Positions 1 to 9,287 of a stretch of DNA of 64,000 bases are shown one piece after another. Under the pieces are notes generated by a model that had not been told where the DNA came from, ran no database searches, and saw nothing but the letters and a program-made list of their open reading frames with translations. The translations under genes and the position numbers were made by a program. The stretch spans positions 437,257-501,256 of the forward strand of contig CALNXN010000005.1 of NCBI GenBank assembly GCA_942490645.1, given 5' to 3'. Numbering within the stretch: the stretch's first letter is position 1; each line of letters opens with the position of its first letter. This stretch comes from CALNXN01 sp942490645. Its GTDB lineage: Bacteria > Pseudomonadota > Alphaproteobacteria > Rhodobacterales > Rhodobacteraceae.

Positions 1-1
1 C

Positions 2-226
2 TACGGCTACAATGCGATAGCGCGGGTGCGTATCACCCAGACCGCAGCCACCGGATTTGCGGAAGGCCAAGTCGCCTTTGAGGGTCAAAAGCCGGCGCAA
101 ACTGCCGTGAGTGACCCGGCCATCCGTAGCAAGGCCGCCGAAACCGCACGCCCCGTAAGTGACGACGCACTGCGCGATGCACTTGCCCGCTTGGGCGAAA
201 ACATTCTGAACAAAACGAACCGATAA
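2..226 (+). CDS. DUF721 (DciA-like) protein, C-terminal part
   Basis: The reading frame enters from the left edge and ends with TAA at 224-226, so only about the last 74 residues are present. They begin YGYNAIARVRITQT, which resembles the conserved C-terminal half of the DUF721/DciA-like domain, followed by a charged tail. In Rhodobacterales a DUF721 gene commonly precedes a DsbA-type thioredoxin, as here (12-nt gap), which supports the call. DciA-type proteins are linked to replicative helicase loading, but that role is not shown for this branch. An internal GTG at 26 is unlikely to be the start because the frame is open to the edge. Confidence 0.6.
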   Translation, partial: YGYNAIARVRITQTAATGFAEGQVAFEGQKPAQTAVSDPAIRSKAAETARPVSDDALRDALARLGENILNKTNR

Positions 227-238
227 AAGGGAAACGCC

Positions 239-910
239 ATGCCGCGTATGATGATAATTGCAGCCGCAGTCGCGGTGATCGGCCTTGGAGCCTACTTCGT
301 GACCTCACCGACGGACACGTCCGTGTCTCCGGCAGATCCGTTTGGGGCCGCCAATGCGCAGGAGGTTGCAGACGTCGATACCTCCACAATTGGGGACATG
401 ACGCTCGGCAACCCCGACGCACCCGTCACTGTGATCGAATATGCCAGCTTTACATGTCCGCATTGTCGTACGTTCCACGAGACAGCGTTCAAGGAACTGA
501 AGGCGAACTATATCGACACGGGAAAAATCAACTTCGTTTACCGCGAGGTCTATTTTGATCGCTATGGACTTTGGGCATCAATGATCGCGCGCTGTGCGGG
601 CACGACGCAAAGCTTCTTTGGCATTTCCGACATCGTCTATGAGCGTCAAGCGGAGTGGAGCCGCGCAGCTGATCCGGCAGCGATTGTGAATGAATTGCGC
701 AAGATCGGTCTCGTGGCGGGTCTGGATGCGGAGACTATGGAAGCCTGCCTGCAAGATGGTGACAAGGCGCGTACTCTCGTGGCGTGGTATCAGGAACATG
801 CCGAAGCGGACGGGATCGACAGCACGCCCAGCTTTGTCATCAACGGTTCAAAGTACGGCAACATGCAGTATTCTGAAATGGCCGAAATCATCGAGGCAGA
901 ATTGCAGTAA
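239..910 (+). CDS. DsbA-family thiol:disulfide oxidoreductase
   Basis: A 223-aa protein with an N-terminal hydrophobic segment (residues about 4-21) that should act as a signal peptide or membrane anchor, then a thioredoxin fold with the active-site motif CPHC at residues 73-76. The cis-proline region is seen as DSTPSFVING near residue 190. DsbA-family proteins transfer disulfides to, or isomerise them in, exported proteins in the periplasm. AAAGGGAAA lies just upstream of ATG 239. The stop overlaps the start of the next gene (TAATG), so the two are probably co-transcribed with the upstream DUF721 gene. Confidence 0.9.
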   Translation: MPRMMIIAAAVAVIGLGAYFVTSPTDTSVSPADPFGAANAQEVADVDTSTIGDMTLGNPDAPVTVIEYASFTCPHCRTFHETAFKELKANYIDTGKINFVYREVYFDRYGLWASMIARCAGTTQSFFGISDIVYERQAEWSRAADPAAIVNELRKIGLVAGLDAETMEACLQDGDKARTLVAWYQEHAEADGIDSTPSFVINGSKYGNMQYSEMAEIIEAELQ

Positions 911-2025
911 TGTCAGCACCACTGAAGGGCCTGAAGGTCGTCGAGCTTGCCCGCGTCCTTGCGGGCCCTTGGGCGGGCCAAACCCTGTCCGATCTGGGTT
1001 GCGAAGTGATCAAGGTTGAGCGCCCCACAGGCGATGATACGCGCCAGTGGGGCCCTCCATTCGTGACGCGTGACGATGATGTGTCGGCTGCCTATTTCCA
1101 CTCGGCCAATCGTGGCAAAGCCTCCGTCACCTGTGACTTTCGCACCGAGGAAGGGCAGGCGCAGGTCAAGGCTCTGCTCGCGGATGCTGATATCCTGATA
1201 GAGAACTTCAAGACTGGTGGTTTGGCCAAATACGGCTTGGACTACGACAGCCTGAAAGACGAGTTTCCCGGCCTGATCTACTGTTCGATCACAGGGTTTG
1301 GCCACACGGGTCCCTATGCGTCGCGTGCGGGCTATGACTTCATCATCCAAGGCATGTCCGGACTGATGTCGATCACCGGAGAGCCCGAAGGTCAGCCGCA
1401 GAAATACGGGATCGCCATCACCGACATTCTGACGGGCGTCTACGCGACGACAGCCATTCTGGCGGCGGTACACCAACGCGCGTCAACCGGCCGTGGGCAA
1501 CACATCGACATGGCCTTGTTGGATGTGGCCGTGGCCATCACGTCCAATCAGGCGATGAATTACCTCACCACCGGCAAACCACCCAAGCGGATGGGTAATG
1601 CGCATGTCAACCTGACGCCGTATCAGGTGTTTGATTGTGCAGATGGGCATATCATCATCGCGACCGGCAATGACGGTCAATACCAGCGGCTGTGCAAGCT
1701 CTTGGGGCTGGAAGAAATGGCGACGGCGCCCGAATTCCTCAAGAATGCGGATCGCTTGGCCAATCGCGATGAAATGACCCGCAAGCTGACGAAAGCGACC
1801 ATGCTGCAGACCAAGCTTGATTTGCTGGCCGCTTGCGAAGCACAGGGCGTGCCTGCTGGGCCGATCAACGATCTGGGAGAGGTGATGGCCGATCCGCAAG
1901 TGATAGCGCGCGGGCTCCAGATCGAACCGGGTGGCGTGCCGGGTATTCGCTCGCCCTTCACCTTTTCGGATGCGGACCTGGATCTGGAACGCCCGTCTCC
2001 AAAATTGGGCGAAAACGACGGGTAA
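910..2025 (+). CDS. CaiB/BaiF family III CoA transferase
   Basis: A 371-aa protein of normal family length. The N-terminus (LKGLKVVELARVLAGPW) and the GxGxTGPY-like stretch FGHTGPYASRAGYD are typical of family III CoA transferases. The catalytic aspartate is expected in GQHIDMALLD near residue 200. The family moves CoA between carboxylic acids by ping-pong chemistry; the substrate cannot be told from sequence. Start and preceding stop share one base, so translation is coupled to the DsbA-like gene, although the functions are unrelated. Confidence 0.88.
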   Translation: MSAPLKGLKVVELARVLAGPWAGQTLSDLGCEVIKVERPTGDDTRQWGPPFVTRDDDVSAAYFHSANRGKASVTCDFRTEEGQAQVKALLADADILIENFKTGGLAKYGLDYDSLKDEFPGLIYCSITGFGHTGPYASRAGYDFIIQGMSGLMSITGEPEGQPQKYGIAITDILTGVYATTAILAAVHQRASTGRGQHIDMALLDVAVAITSNQAMNYLTTGKPPKRMGNAHVNLTPYQVFDCADGHIIIATGNDGQYQRLCKLLGLEEMATAPEFLKNADRLANRDEMTRKLTKATMLQTKLDLLAACEAQGVPAGPINDLGEVMADPQVIARGLQIEPGGVPGIRSPFTFSDADLDLERPSPKLGENDG

Positions 2026-2035
2026 CGCGTTGCGC

Positions 2036-3037
2036 TTAGGTCTTGGCGTTGTGCAACGCATCGAGCGCTGCAAACATCGCATTGTCCGGTGCTAGCTTCA
2101 GACGCACGGGCAGGGTGATCACCTTTTTTCGAAAACTGCCGGGAAGACGCACGGCGTCCTTTTCCGTGGTCACCAACTGCGCGCCGCGCGCCTTCGCATC
2201 CGTTTCAAGGCGCGTGAGCAAGGCAGATGTGAGGGGCTGGTGGTCGTCCAAAGGCTCCGCATGTTCGATTACAGCGCCCAGATCGCGCAATGTGGCAAAG
2301 AATTTCTCGGGCTGTCCAATGCCTGCAAAGGCAAACACGGGCGTGCCCTCCCAGTCCATCCCGGTTTGCAGCGGGGCCAGTTCGGCTGTCACATGCGCGA
2401 CGTTTGCGGGCCGAGCGTGTTGTGCAAAAGCGGCCTGATCCTGTGATGCGCCAATCGACAAAAGCACATCCGCGCGCGCCAGACCCACATGGACAGGTTC
2501 GCGCAGTGGGCCGGCGGGCAGGCATCGACCATTGCCGAAACTCTGAACGGCATCGACGACGACAATACTCAGGTCATAGGCGAGCGCGGGGTTCTGAAAG
2601 CCATCGTCCAGCACAATTGCTGTGGCACCTGCCTCCTGAGCAGCCTTTGCCCCCGCAGCGCGGTCCTCCGCAACCCAGACTTCGGCAAAGGCGGCCAGAA
2701 GCAAAGGCTCGTCGCCAACATGGTGGGCTGTGTGCTTGGCCGGATCGACGCGCACGGGTCCTTTGAGCGTGCCGCCATAGCCGCGTGAGACGATATGCGG
2801 GTCGTGAAACCTGTTGCGCAGGTGCTCGACCACCGCGATGACCGTCGGCGTTTTGCCGGTTCCGCCGACATTTATGTTGCCGACACACACTACGGGGACG
2901 TCCATGCGTTGACGCGCGCCGGTACTCAGGCGTCGTGCAGTGGCGCGCGCATAAAGTGCGCCAAAAGGGCCAAGCAGTCTGGCCAACAGTGCGGGCCGGT
3001 CTGGCGGCGTGAACCAAAACTGCGGCGCACGCATCAA
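2036..3037 (-). CDS. lpxK: tetraacyldisaccharide 4'-kinase
   Basis: A 333-aa LpxK that phosphorylates the 4' position of the lipid A disaccharide at the inner membrane. The P-loop GNINVGGTGKTP is at residues 53-64, near the N-terminus as usual for the family. The C-terminal VTTEKDAVRLP block is also characteristic. The start overlaps the 3' end of the WaaA gene by 4 nt (ATGA), forming a two-gene lipid A/Kdo unit on the minus strand. It ends 10 bp from the convergent CoA transferase gene. Confidence 0.95.
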   Translation of the reverse strand: MMRAPQFWFTPPDRPALLARLLGPFGALYARATARRLSTGARQRMDVPVVCVGNINVGGTGKTPTVIAVVEHLRNRFHDPHIVSRGYGGTLKGPVRVDPAKHTAHHVGDEPLLLAAFAEVWVAEDRAAGAKAAQEAGATAIVLDDGFQNPALAYDLSIVVVDAVQSFGNGRCLPAGPLREPVHVGLARADVLLSIGASQDQAAFAQHARPANVAHVTAELAPLQTGMDWEGTPVFAFAGIGQPEKFFATLRDLGAVIEHAEPLDDHQPLTSALLTRLETDAKARGAQLVTTEKDAVRLPGSFRKKVITLPVRLKLAPDNAMFAALDALHNAKT

Positions 3038-4272
3038 GTTGCCCCCTCTGCGCGATCCAAGGTGGTCTGAACTAGTTCTATGATTCTGTCCGTCTGCTCT
3101 GCTCCCTGGCTGATCACGTCCCAGCCCGCATGTGCCATCGCCGCAGCTTGATCCGGTGCGATCAAACGGGTGACAGCGTTTGCCAGCGACGTTGCATCAT
3201 TTACGATCCGCGCGGCCCCGGCACCGGCCAGTCTGGAATAGAACGGTAGATACTGGCGCACGTTGGGCCCATAAAGCACTGCTGAACCTAGTGCTGCCGC
3301 TTCAAACGGGTTGCGTCCGCTTTGTCCCGCGCGAAGCGAACTGCCGAGAAACGACACTGGTGCAAGGCGGTAAAACAACCCAAGATCCTCAGGGCTATCT
3401 GCGATCAGTATTTGAGTGGTTTCATCGGGTTGCTTGCCCGTGCTCCAGTCGCAAATACGAAACCCATTGCTGCGGGCGGCCTCGATGCAGTCTGGCAGTT
3501 CCAGTTCCTTGGCCGGGTTGAGGATCAAAAGCAACCTGTGCGACAGGCGCAACGCCTGACGATGCGCATTGAGAACCACCGGCAACTCGGCGTTCTGGAC
3601 CCCCGTCGCCAGCCAGACCTGACGACCTGCCAACACGGCCGACATCTCAGAGAGGTCGGTTTCATTGCAGGTCAGCGCCTGACCACCGGCTTGCAGCGGG
3701 GCAGTTAGCTCCAGCCGCTTGGTGTCGATGCCCAACTGCTCCAGACGGCGCACGGCAGAGCCGGAGCGCACCAAAATGACGGAGAAATCATCCATCAGAC
3801 GGCGGGTCACTTCGGGCAACCATCTGTCGCGTCTGCCATCGAACCCACTGCCATCCCCGTCAATCAAGATCAGAGCGCAACCAGTAGCAGCGGTTTGCAT
3901 CACAAGATTGGGGCGCAGATGGCCCCATGCCCACAGGCACATGTCCGGCTTCCAATGGTTCAGAAAACCAGCAACCGTATCGGGATGCTCGGACGGTGTG
4001 GCGACCAGGATGACAGGCGATTTCCTGCGGCTGCGCATGGCCAACGCCGCCTTGAGCGCGGCCTCGTCAGAAACAGTGATCAAAACGGCCAACCCGTCGC
4101 GCGCCAGGCCCAATCTCTGGGCGAGATCGATAATCGCCTGCAGTGTCTCGGGTTCCGCCGCCTGCATCCAGACGAGTTCTCCATCGGGTCGCGTCGGATA
4201 CTGCGTCGCATTGCGCGTCTCGGTCCGACGCGACAATGCACGGTAGGCCGCAAAACTCAGCGAGCGGCCCAC
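3034..4272 (-). CDS. waaA: 3-deoxy-D-manno-octulosonic acid (Kdo) transferase
   Basis: A 412-aa GT-B glycosyltransferase (WaaA/KdtA) that attaches Kdo to the lipid A precursor on the inner face of the cytoplasmic membrane. Recognised by the N-terminal Kdo-transferase layout and the C-terminal block SFLGSSLRAGQSGRNPFEAAALGSA, read here in parts, in which FLG and NPFEAA are family hallmarks. It sits directly before lpxK with a 4-nt overlap and 6 nt after the DUF4170 gene. The N-terminal membrane anchor seen in E. coli KdtA is weak here (MGRSLSFAAYRALS). Confidence 0.93.
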   Translation of the reverse strand: MGRSLSFAAYRALSRRTETRNATQYPTRPDGELVWMQAAEPETLQAIIDLAQRLGLARDGLAVLITVSDEAALKAALAMRSRRKSPVILVATPSEHPDTVAGFLNHWKPDMCLWAWGHLRPNLVMQTAATGCALILIDGDGSGFDGRRDRWLPEVTRRLMDDFSVILVRSGSAVRRLEQLGIDTKRLELTAPLQAGGQALTCNETDLSEMSAVLAGRQVWLATGVQNAELPVVLNAHRQALRLSHRLLLILNPAKELELPDCIEAARSNGFRICDWSTGKQPDETTQILIADSPEDLGLFYRLAPVSFLGSSLRAGQSGRNPFEAAALGSAVLYGPNVRQYLPFYSRLAGAGAARIVNDATSLANAVTRLIAPDQAAAMAHAGWDVISQGAEQTDRIIELVQTTLDRAEGAT

Positions 4273-4278
4273 GATCTG

Positions 4279-4521
4279 TTACCCAAGTTCTTCAGTTGGT
4301 GAAGCTGCGGTTTCTTCATCGCGTAGGCGGTGAAGGTGGGCGATGAAATAGCGCATGTGTGCGTTATCCACGGTCCGCTGCGCCTCCGATTTCCACGCAT
4401 TGAAAGCAGTTTCGTAATCCGGATAGATGCCCACGATATGCAAGTCATCGACGTTTTTGAACGCATTTTGGGACGGGTCGATGAGTTCGCCACCAAAAAC
4501 GAGATGCAGGCGTTGGGTCAT
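4279..4521 (-). CDS. DUF4170 domain protein
   Basis: An 80-aa soluble protein (VFGGELIDP near the start, HMRYFIAHLHRL near the end) that matches the DUF4170 family, which in alphaproteobacteria usually lies beside kdtA and the CysQ-type phosphatase, as here. Function is unknown; context suggests a link to lipopolysaccharide synthesis. It is 6 nt upstream of waaA. A 117-bp gap separates it from the CysQ gene. Confidence 0.85.
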   Translation of the reverse strand: MTQRLHLVFGGELIDPSQNAFKNVDDLHIVGIYPDYETAFNAWKSEAQRTVDNAHMRYFIAHLHRLRDEETAASPTEELG

Positions 4522-4638
4522 GGGGGTGTCCTTTTGTTGTTGTGTCGCGCGATGTCAGGGCAATTTAGGATCCCTGTACGGGGCGTTGTGTGGGCATTGC
4601 AACGTGTTGTCGGACCGTTGCGTATCTGCGCTATAGCG

Positions 4639-5433
4639 TCAAGCGGTGCTTCGGTCACGGGGGCGCTTGGCCAACAGCATTGCGCTGTGTGCTGCAACAC
4701 CGCCTGCCATGACGCCAGTTACGGTGGGATGAGAGTTGTTGAAGATCAGCGGTTTTCCTGACGGATCGGTACAGGCCCCGCCGGCTTCTTCGATAATTAA
4801 TGCGCCAGCGGCGACGTCCCACTCCCATGTCGGGCGAAACGTCAGCATGGCGTCGAACCGGCCTTCGGCCACCAGACCCATGCGATAGGCCAGAGACGGG
4901 CGATAAGACCGCTCGAAACCCGGTATTCCAGATGGCCAATGCGCGTCAGTCATCATCGGGCGGGCCGCAAGTACATTGGCCTGATCCAGAGCGCCTGCAT
5001 GGCTGGTTCGGATCGGCTGACCGTTGAGTGTAGCACCACCGCCCCGTTGCGCCACGTACAGCTTGTCGCGCAACGGAAGGTAGATAGCACCGGCAGTGAT
5101 CTGTCCCTTGTGGGCGATAGCGACAGAGTGCGCCCAGGTATTTGACCCTTCCACAAAGCTCCGCGTGCCGTCGATCGGGTCGATGATAAAGACGGTGTCT
5201 TGGCTCAGCCGATCTGCGTCGTCTTCGGTTTCTTCGGACAACCACCCGTAATCCGGGCGCGCATTGCGTAGGATCGAAAACAACAGATCGTTCACAGCCA
5301 GATCCGCCTCAGTGACGGGGCCTGCGCCATCCGGTTTATCCCAGCGCCGTGCGGCCTTGCCGACAAAGCTGGTGGCGACGCGCCCGGCCATGCGAATGGC
5401 ATCTGTGATGAGGTTCAGATCAGGTTCCTGCAA
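4639..5433 (-). CDS. cysQ: 3'(2'),5'-bisphosphate nucleotidase CysQ / inositol monophosphatase family
   Basis: A 264-aa Mg-dependent phosphatase. Metal-binding motifs are visible in order: WLSEE at residues 64-68, DPIDGT at 85-90 and WEWDVAAG near 202-209. Family members hydrolyse inositol monophosphate or 3'-phosphoadenosine 5'-phosphate; the alphaproteobacterial position beside PmbA and WaaA favours the CysQ annotation, but substrate choice is inference. Its first codons overlap the end of pmbA by 14 nt. Confidence 0.85.
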   Translation of the reverse strand: MQEPDLNLITDAIRMAGRVATSFVGKAARRWDKPDGAGPVTEADLAVNDLLFSILRNARPDYGWLSEETEDDADRLSQDTVFIIDPIDGTRSFVEGSNTWAHSVAIAHKGQITAGAIYLPLRDKLYVAQRGGGATLNGQPIRTSHAGALDQANVLAARPMMTDAHWPSGIPGFERSYRPSLAYRMGLVAEGRFDAMLTFRPTWEWDVAAGALIIEEAGGACTDPSGKPLIFNNSHPTVTGVMAGGVAAHSAMLLAKRPRDRSTA

Positions 5434-6766
5434 GGGTCATCCCCGGCACCAGCAGCGACGGAACAACCCGGCTGAGATGCGCGCGTGCGTCATTTGCAGG
5501 GATCAGGCTGCGTAGCATGTCGCGCAGGTTGCCCGCGATTGTGCATTCGTTCACGGCGTGCGTGACTTGCCCGTTTTCCACCCAGAATCCCGATGCTCCC
5601 CGTGAGTAATCGCCCGTGTTGGGGTTGATCGTCGAGCCGATCATCGATGTCACCAAAAGACCGGTGCCCATATCGCGGATCAGGTCATCGCGCGTAGCAG
5701 TGCCTTGGGTCAGCTCCACGTTCCACGTTGAAGGTGAGGGCCCCGATGAGGTGCCGCGCGCGGCATTGGCAGTAGAGGTCAGGCCCAGTTTGCGCGCCGT
5801 CGACAGATCAAGCGTCCAGCCTGTCAGCACCCCATCTTCGACGATGTTGCGAGGCTGGGTTGGCAATCCTTCGGCGTCGAAGGGGCGTGATCCGGTGGCG
5901 CGTGGGCGATGCGGGTTTTCCGTCAGCGTCATGTGGTCCGGGAACACTGGCTGGCCCAATGCGTCGCGCAACCACGAGGCCCCGCGCGCGATGGAGCTGC
6001 CGTTTGCTGCCACCAACAGATGTCCGACAAGAGAGGCGGCAATGCGTTCGTCAAACAAGACTGGATAAGCGCCTGTTGGCGGTTTGCGTGCGCCGGAGCG
6101 TTCCACTGCGCGCTCTGCTGCGCGTTTGCCGATCTCTTGTGGTGATCGCAGATCAGATTGAAAAATGCGGCTATCGCCATCGTAATCGCGCTCCATTTCC
6201 GCACCGGTGCCCGCGATGGCCACGCAGGACAGACCACGATCCGTTCGGCCATACCCGCCCGAAAACCCGTTGGTCGCGGCAAGGTGCACCTGCCTCGCTC
6301 CGTAGCCGGCGGCAGCGGTCTGAACCTGGCTGATACCGCTGTTTTCCAATGCTGCTGCCTCAGCGGCGCAAGCATCATCTTGTAGGCTTTGAGCGGAAGG
6401 TTCGGGCGAAGGGTCGGCCAACTCAAGTGCCGCGACATCAAAATCCTTGGCAAGTTCAGCGGCATCCGCCAACCCGGCATATGGATCTTCGGGCGCTTCC
6501 ATGGCCATCGCAACGGCGCGTTGTGCCATTTCATCAATCGTTCTGTCGCTGGTGTCGGACACCGAGACATTCGCGACGCGCTGACCGACGAACACCCGCA
6601 ATCCCAGATCGACGCCTTCGGACCGCTCCGCGTGCTCAAGCGTACCGCCGCGCACTTCGATCGATACGGAGGTGCCGCGCACTACCATGGCATCGGCCGC
6701 ATCCGCTCCGGCCCGCGTTGCAGCGTGCAAAAGCTGATCTGCCAGTGCTTCCAGCGTCTTGGTCAT
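5420..6766 (-). CDS. pmbA: TldD/PmbA family metalloprotease-like protein
   Basis: A 448-aa protein of PmbA (TldE) length. The C-terminal block GSTINPNTGDYSRGASGFWVENG, read in parts (NPNTGDYSRG, GFWVENG), and the final NECTIAGNL region are diagnostic. In E. coli, TldD and PmbA form a heterodimeric protease that processes microcins and the CcdA antitoxin. PmbA is the partner without the catalytic HExxH motif, and none is seen here. The gene overlaps cysQ by 14 nt. Confidence 0.92.
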   Translation of the reverse strand: MTKTLEALADQLLHAATRAGADAADAMVVRGTSVSIEVRGGTLEHAERSEGVDLGLRVFVGQRVANVSVSDTSDRTIDEMAQRAVAMAMEAPEDPYAGLADAAELAKDFDVAALELADPSPEPSAQSLQDDACAAEAAALENSGISQVQTAAAGYGARQVHLAATNGFSGGYGRTDRGLSCVAIAGTGAEMERDYDGDSRIFQSDLRSPQEIGKRAAERAVERSGARKPPTGAYPVLFDERIAASLVGHLLVAANGSSIARGASWLRDALGQPVFPDHMTLTENPHRPRATGSRPFDAEGLPTQPRNIVEDGVLTGWTLDLSTARKLGLTSTANAARGTSSGPSPSTWNVELTQGTATRDDLIRDMGTGLLVTSMIGSTINPNTGDYSRGASGFWVENGQVTHAVNECTIAGNLRDMLRSLIPANDARAHLSRVVPSLLVPGMTLAGT

Positions 6767-6836
6767 GGCCTATATTCTCCGTGATACATCGCCATTCAGG
6801 TAAAGGCGCGCCTTGGCCTGTGCAAGTGCGCCCGGC

Positions 6837-6863
6837 AAAAAGGGCACGGCGTGTGCCATGCCC
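6837..6863 (-). terminator. rho-independent terminator after the DUF2125 gene
   Basis: Read on the minus strand, GGGCATGGC, a 4-nt loop, GCCGTGCCC (one internal mismatch) is followed by TTTTT. It lies 28 bp past the DUF2125 stop codon and separates that gene from pmbA. Confidence 0.75.
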
Positions 6864-6890
6864 TCATCCTGCGTGCGAAACGTTAAGAGG

Positions 6891-8411
6891 TTATTGAATA
6901 CGCTGCCCGTTCGCGATCACGTGACCCTCTTCGTTAACCTCGATCTTGGAGGTCAGCGTGTCCTCGCCTTCGGCCGGGACAGCAAACAGTCCCATCATCA
7001 TACGCGCGCCCATCGCCTGATCTTCGGGCAGGATGCCTATGGCGACCAGCTTGTCCAAGAGCCCGTTGCCGCCGACCAGTTTCAAATCAACCGCCCCGTT
7101 GGGTTTGGGCATACCGCCTGTGGGCGGATTTTCGAAGGTGAATGCGCCCTCTCCGGTCAACTCCGCCCCTGCGACTGTGACCTGAAGCTTGTTGATGTTC
7201 AGCGCCTCGACTTCCGCGGGGGTCAGGTTGGGATTTCCGGTTACGGCCGCCGCTGATGGATCGAGGAAATCAAACAGCAAACGCGCCTTGCCGGTCAGAT
7301 CCAGTATAACCGTGGCTGGATTGCGCGGCAGCTCGGACGTGGGATCAAAAATCCCCCACAGCATATCCGACATCGTGAATTCACCTAATGTCAGTCCAAG
7401 AGCAAAATCTCTCGGCTCTTCGGATTTCGTCAAAGGCATGGTCAGCTTGAAATTGCTCTGCTCCATCGCAAAGTTGATCGGAAAGGGGGCCGCTGCGGCC
7501 TGCATATCAACGGTCAGTCCTGTTTGGCTTACGTCGTATGTCAAACCTTCGGATGACATTTTGACGCCCACCGTGCCGCCCGTCGAAGTCGTGGCCGCTG
7601 CAACGGCTCCATCCGGCCCGTCGCTTTGCAATGTTGATCGCCCGGCGCCGAATTGAAATGCGCCGTCTATGCTAAACCCGGCTTCCAGCATCTTGCTCAT
7701 GTCAGCGCTTTGAACCAGTGCGAGAGGGATTGTTCCTGTGCCAGCAAAGCTGATCCCCTCAGACTGCGCAGAAATGGCGAATTTCCCCTCGTCTTCCGGT
7801 GCAATCGCAGCAACGTCGATTTCCATCCGGTCCGCCGAAATGGTTTGATCGTAACTGCGCAGGGCAGCGATCGTCATTCTGGTCGTGCCCGCGATGTCAA
7901 AAAGGTTCGCCGTAAAGGACGCGTCTTCGGCGCGTACAGGCGTGCCGTTGACGACAAGCTCCTGCAGGATCAAGCCCATGCTATTGGCGCTGTAGCTGTA
8001 CTCCATATTGGTGGGCGTGCCTGAGGCGGTCATTTGATAGCCGGTCTGCACAAAGTCGACTTGATAGGCGACATCATCGCCCTGCGCAGGCGTCATCGCG
8101 ACCATGATGGGCATCGTTTCGGGTATCGTGATATCCACGGTACCATCGTTCATGCCCGTAAAAGACAGCGTACCGAGGTTCACGACACCTGTGCCCTGAT
8201 CTTCGGGCATGTTCATGGTCATGCGCAGGTTGCTTACGGTGAGTGTATCGCCCGAGACGCTTTCATCTGCGGTGATTTCATTTCCCAAGCCAGTGATGTA
8301 GGTGCGCCAGTCTTCCCACACATCCTGCGGGGTAAGATCAGCATGCGCCGTTTGTGCCACAAGCAACAGGGCAAGCGCGGTGGACGGCAGATTGGCGCGA
8401 AGGGGCAACAT
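6891..8411 (-). CDS. DUF2125 domain protein, exported
   Basis: A 506-aa protein when started at ATG 8411, chosen because a Sec signal peptide (MLPLRANLPSTALALLLVAQ, cut after AHA) begins exactly there and GAGG lies upstream. A longer frame reaches 8525 but adds unrelated residues. The rest is a beta-rich, threonine/alanine-rich periplasmic protein typical of the DUF2125 family in Rhodobacterales. No catalytic motif is visible and the function is unknown. It is followed by a hairpin terminator and is probably monocistronic. Confidence 0.85.
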   Translation of the reverse strand: MLPLRANLPSTALALLLVAQTAHADLTPQDVWEDWRTYITGLGNEITADESVSGDTLTVSNLRMTMNMPEDQGTGVVNLGTLSFTGMNDGTVDITIPETMPIMVAMTPAQGDDVAYQVDFVQTGYQMTASGTPTNMEYSYSANSMGLILQELVVNGTPVRAEDASFTANLFDIAGTTRMTIAALRSYDQTISADRMEIDVAAIAPEDEGKFAISAQSEGISFAGTGTIPLALVQSADMSKMLEAGFSIDGAFQFGAGRSTLQSDGPDGAVAAATTSTGGTVGVKMSSEGLTYDVSQTGLTVDMQAAAAPFPINFAMEQSNFKLTMPLTKSEEPRDFALGLTLGEFTMSDMLWGIFDPTSELPRNPATVILDLTGKARLLFDFLDPSAAAVTGNPNLTPAEVEALNINKLQVTVAGAELTGEGAFTFENPPTGGMPKPNGAVDLKLVGGNGLLDKLVAIGILPEDQAMGARMMMGLFAVPAEGEDTLTSKIEVNEEGHVIANGQRIQ

Positions 8412-8537
8412 TATGGAATCCTCGATTAAGTTTCGGCGCATGGTCCGACAAGGCCGCTGCGGGGTCAAGGGCCAGCGGGCTGGACCCGAGCGGCAGAGCG
8501 GATTACCACGGTGAGAAGTCAGCAAAAGGGTATCGCA

Positions 8538-9287
8538 ATGGACATGATGGGCAAGACGGTGATGATCACAGGCGCCAGCCGCGGCATCGGGGCAGACGCA
8601 GGGCGCGTTTTCGCCAAAGCAGGCGCCAACGTGGTCTTATTGGCACGCGGACAGTCTGAAATTGATGCGCTGGCTGCCGAAATAGGGCCGCAGGCGCTGG
8701 CTGTGGCCTGTGACGTGGCGGATTTTGCGCAAGTGGAACAAGCGGTGAGTGCTGCTGTGGCGAAATTCGGCACAGTCGACGTGCTGATCAACAATGCAGG
8801 CGTGATCGAGCCGATCTCGCATCTTTCTGAGGCAGACCCTGAAGGCTGGGGGCAGGTGATCGACATCAACCTCAAAGGGGTGTTTCATGGCATGCGCGCG
8901 GTCCTGCCGGGCATGAAGGCGGCGGGCGGTGGATCCATTCTGACCATCAGTTCCGGTGCCGCCCACGGTGCTATCGAAGCATGGAGCCACTATTGCGCGT
9001 CCAAAGCTGCCGCAAACATGCTCAACCGGTGCCTGCACAAGGAAGAGGCAGCCCACGGCATTCGCGCCATCGGCTTGTCGCCCGGCACCGTGGCCACTCA
9101 GATGCAGCGAGAAATCAAGGCCAGCGGCATCAACCCGGTCAGCAAACTCGCTTGGGAAGATCACATTCCGGCGGATTGGCCCGCGCGTGCGCTTTTGTGG
9201 ATGTGCAGCCCCGAGGCGGATGAATGGTGCGGAGAGGAAGTCTCGCTGCGTGACGAAGGCATCCGCAAACGGGTGGGACTTGTATGA
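8538..9287 (+). CDS. short-chain dehydrogenase/reductase (SDR)
   Basis: A 249-aa classical SDR. The cofactor motif TGASRGIG is at residues 11-18, NNAG near 85, and the catalytic Tyr/Lys pair is in HYCASKAAA. ATG 8538 is preferred over an earlier in-frame start because AAAGGG lies 8 nt before it and the protein then begins at MDMMGKTVMITG. The substrate is unknown. It overlaps the enoyl-CoA hydratase gene by 4 nt (ATGA), suggesting a joint role in a CoA-ester or fatty-acid pathway. Confidence 0.9.
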   Translation: MDMMGKTVMITGASRGIGADAGRVFAKAGANVVLLARGQSEIDALAAEIGPQALAVACDVADFAQVEQAVSAAVAKFGTVDVLINNAGVIEPISHLSEADPEGWGQVIDINLKGVFHGMRAVLPGMKAAGGGSILTISSGAAHGAIEAWSHYCASKAAANMLNRCLHKEEAAHGIRAIGLSPGTVATQMQREIKASGINPVSKLAWEDHIPADWPARALLWMCSPEADEWCGEEVSLRDEGIRKRVGLV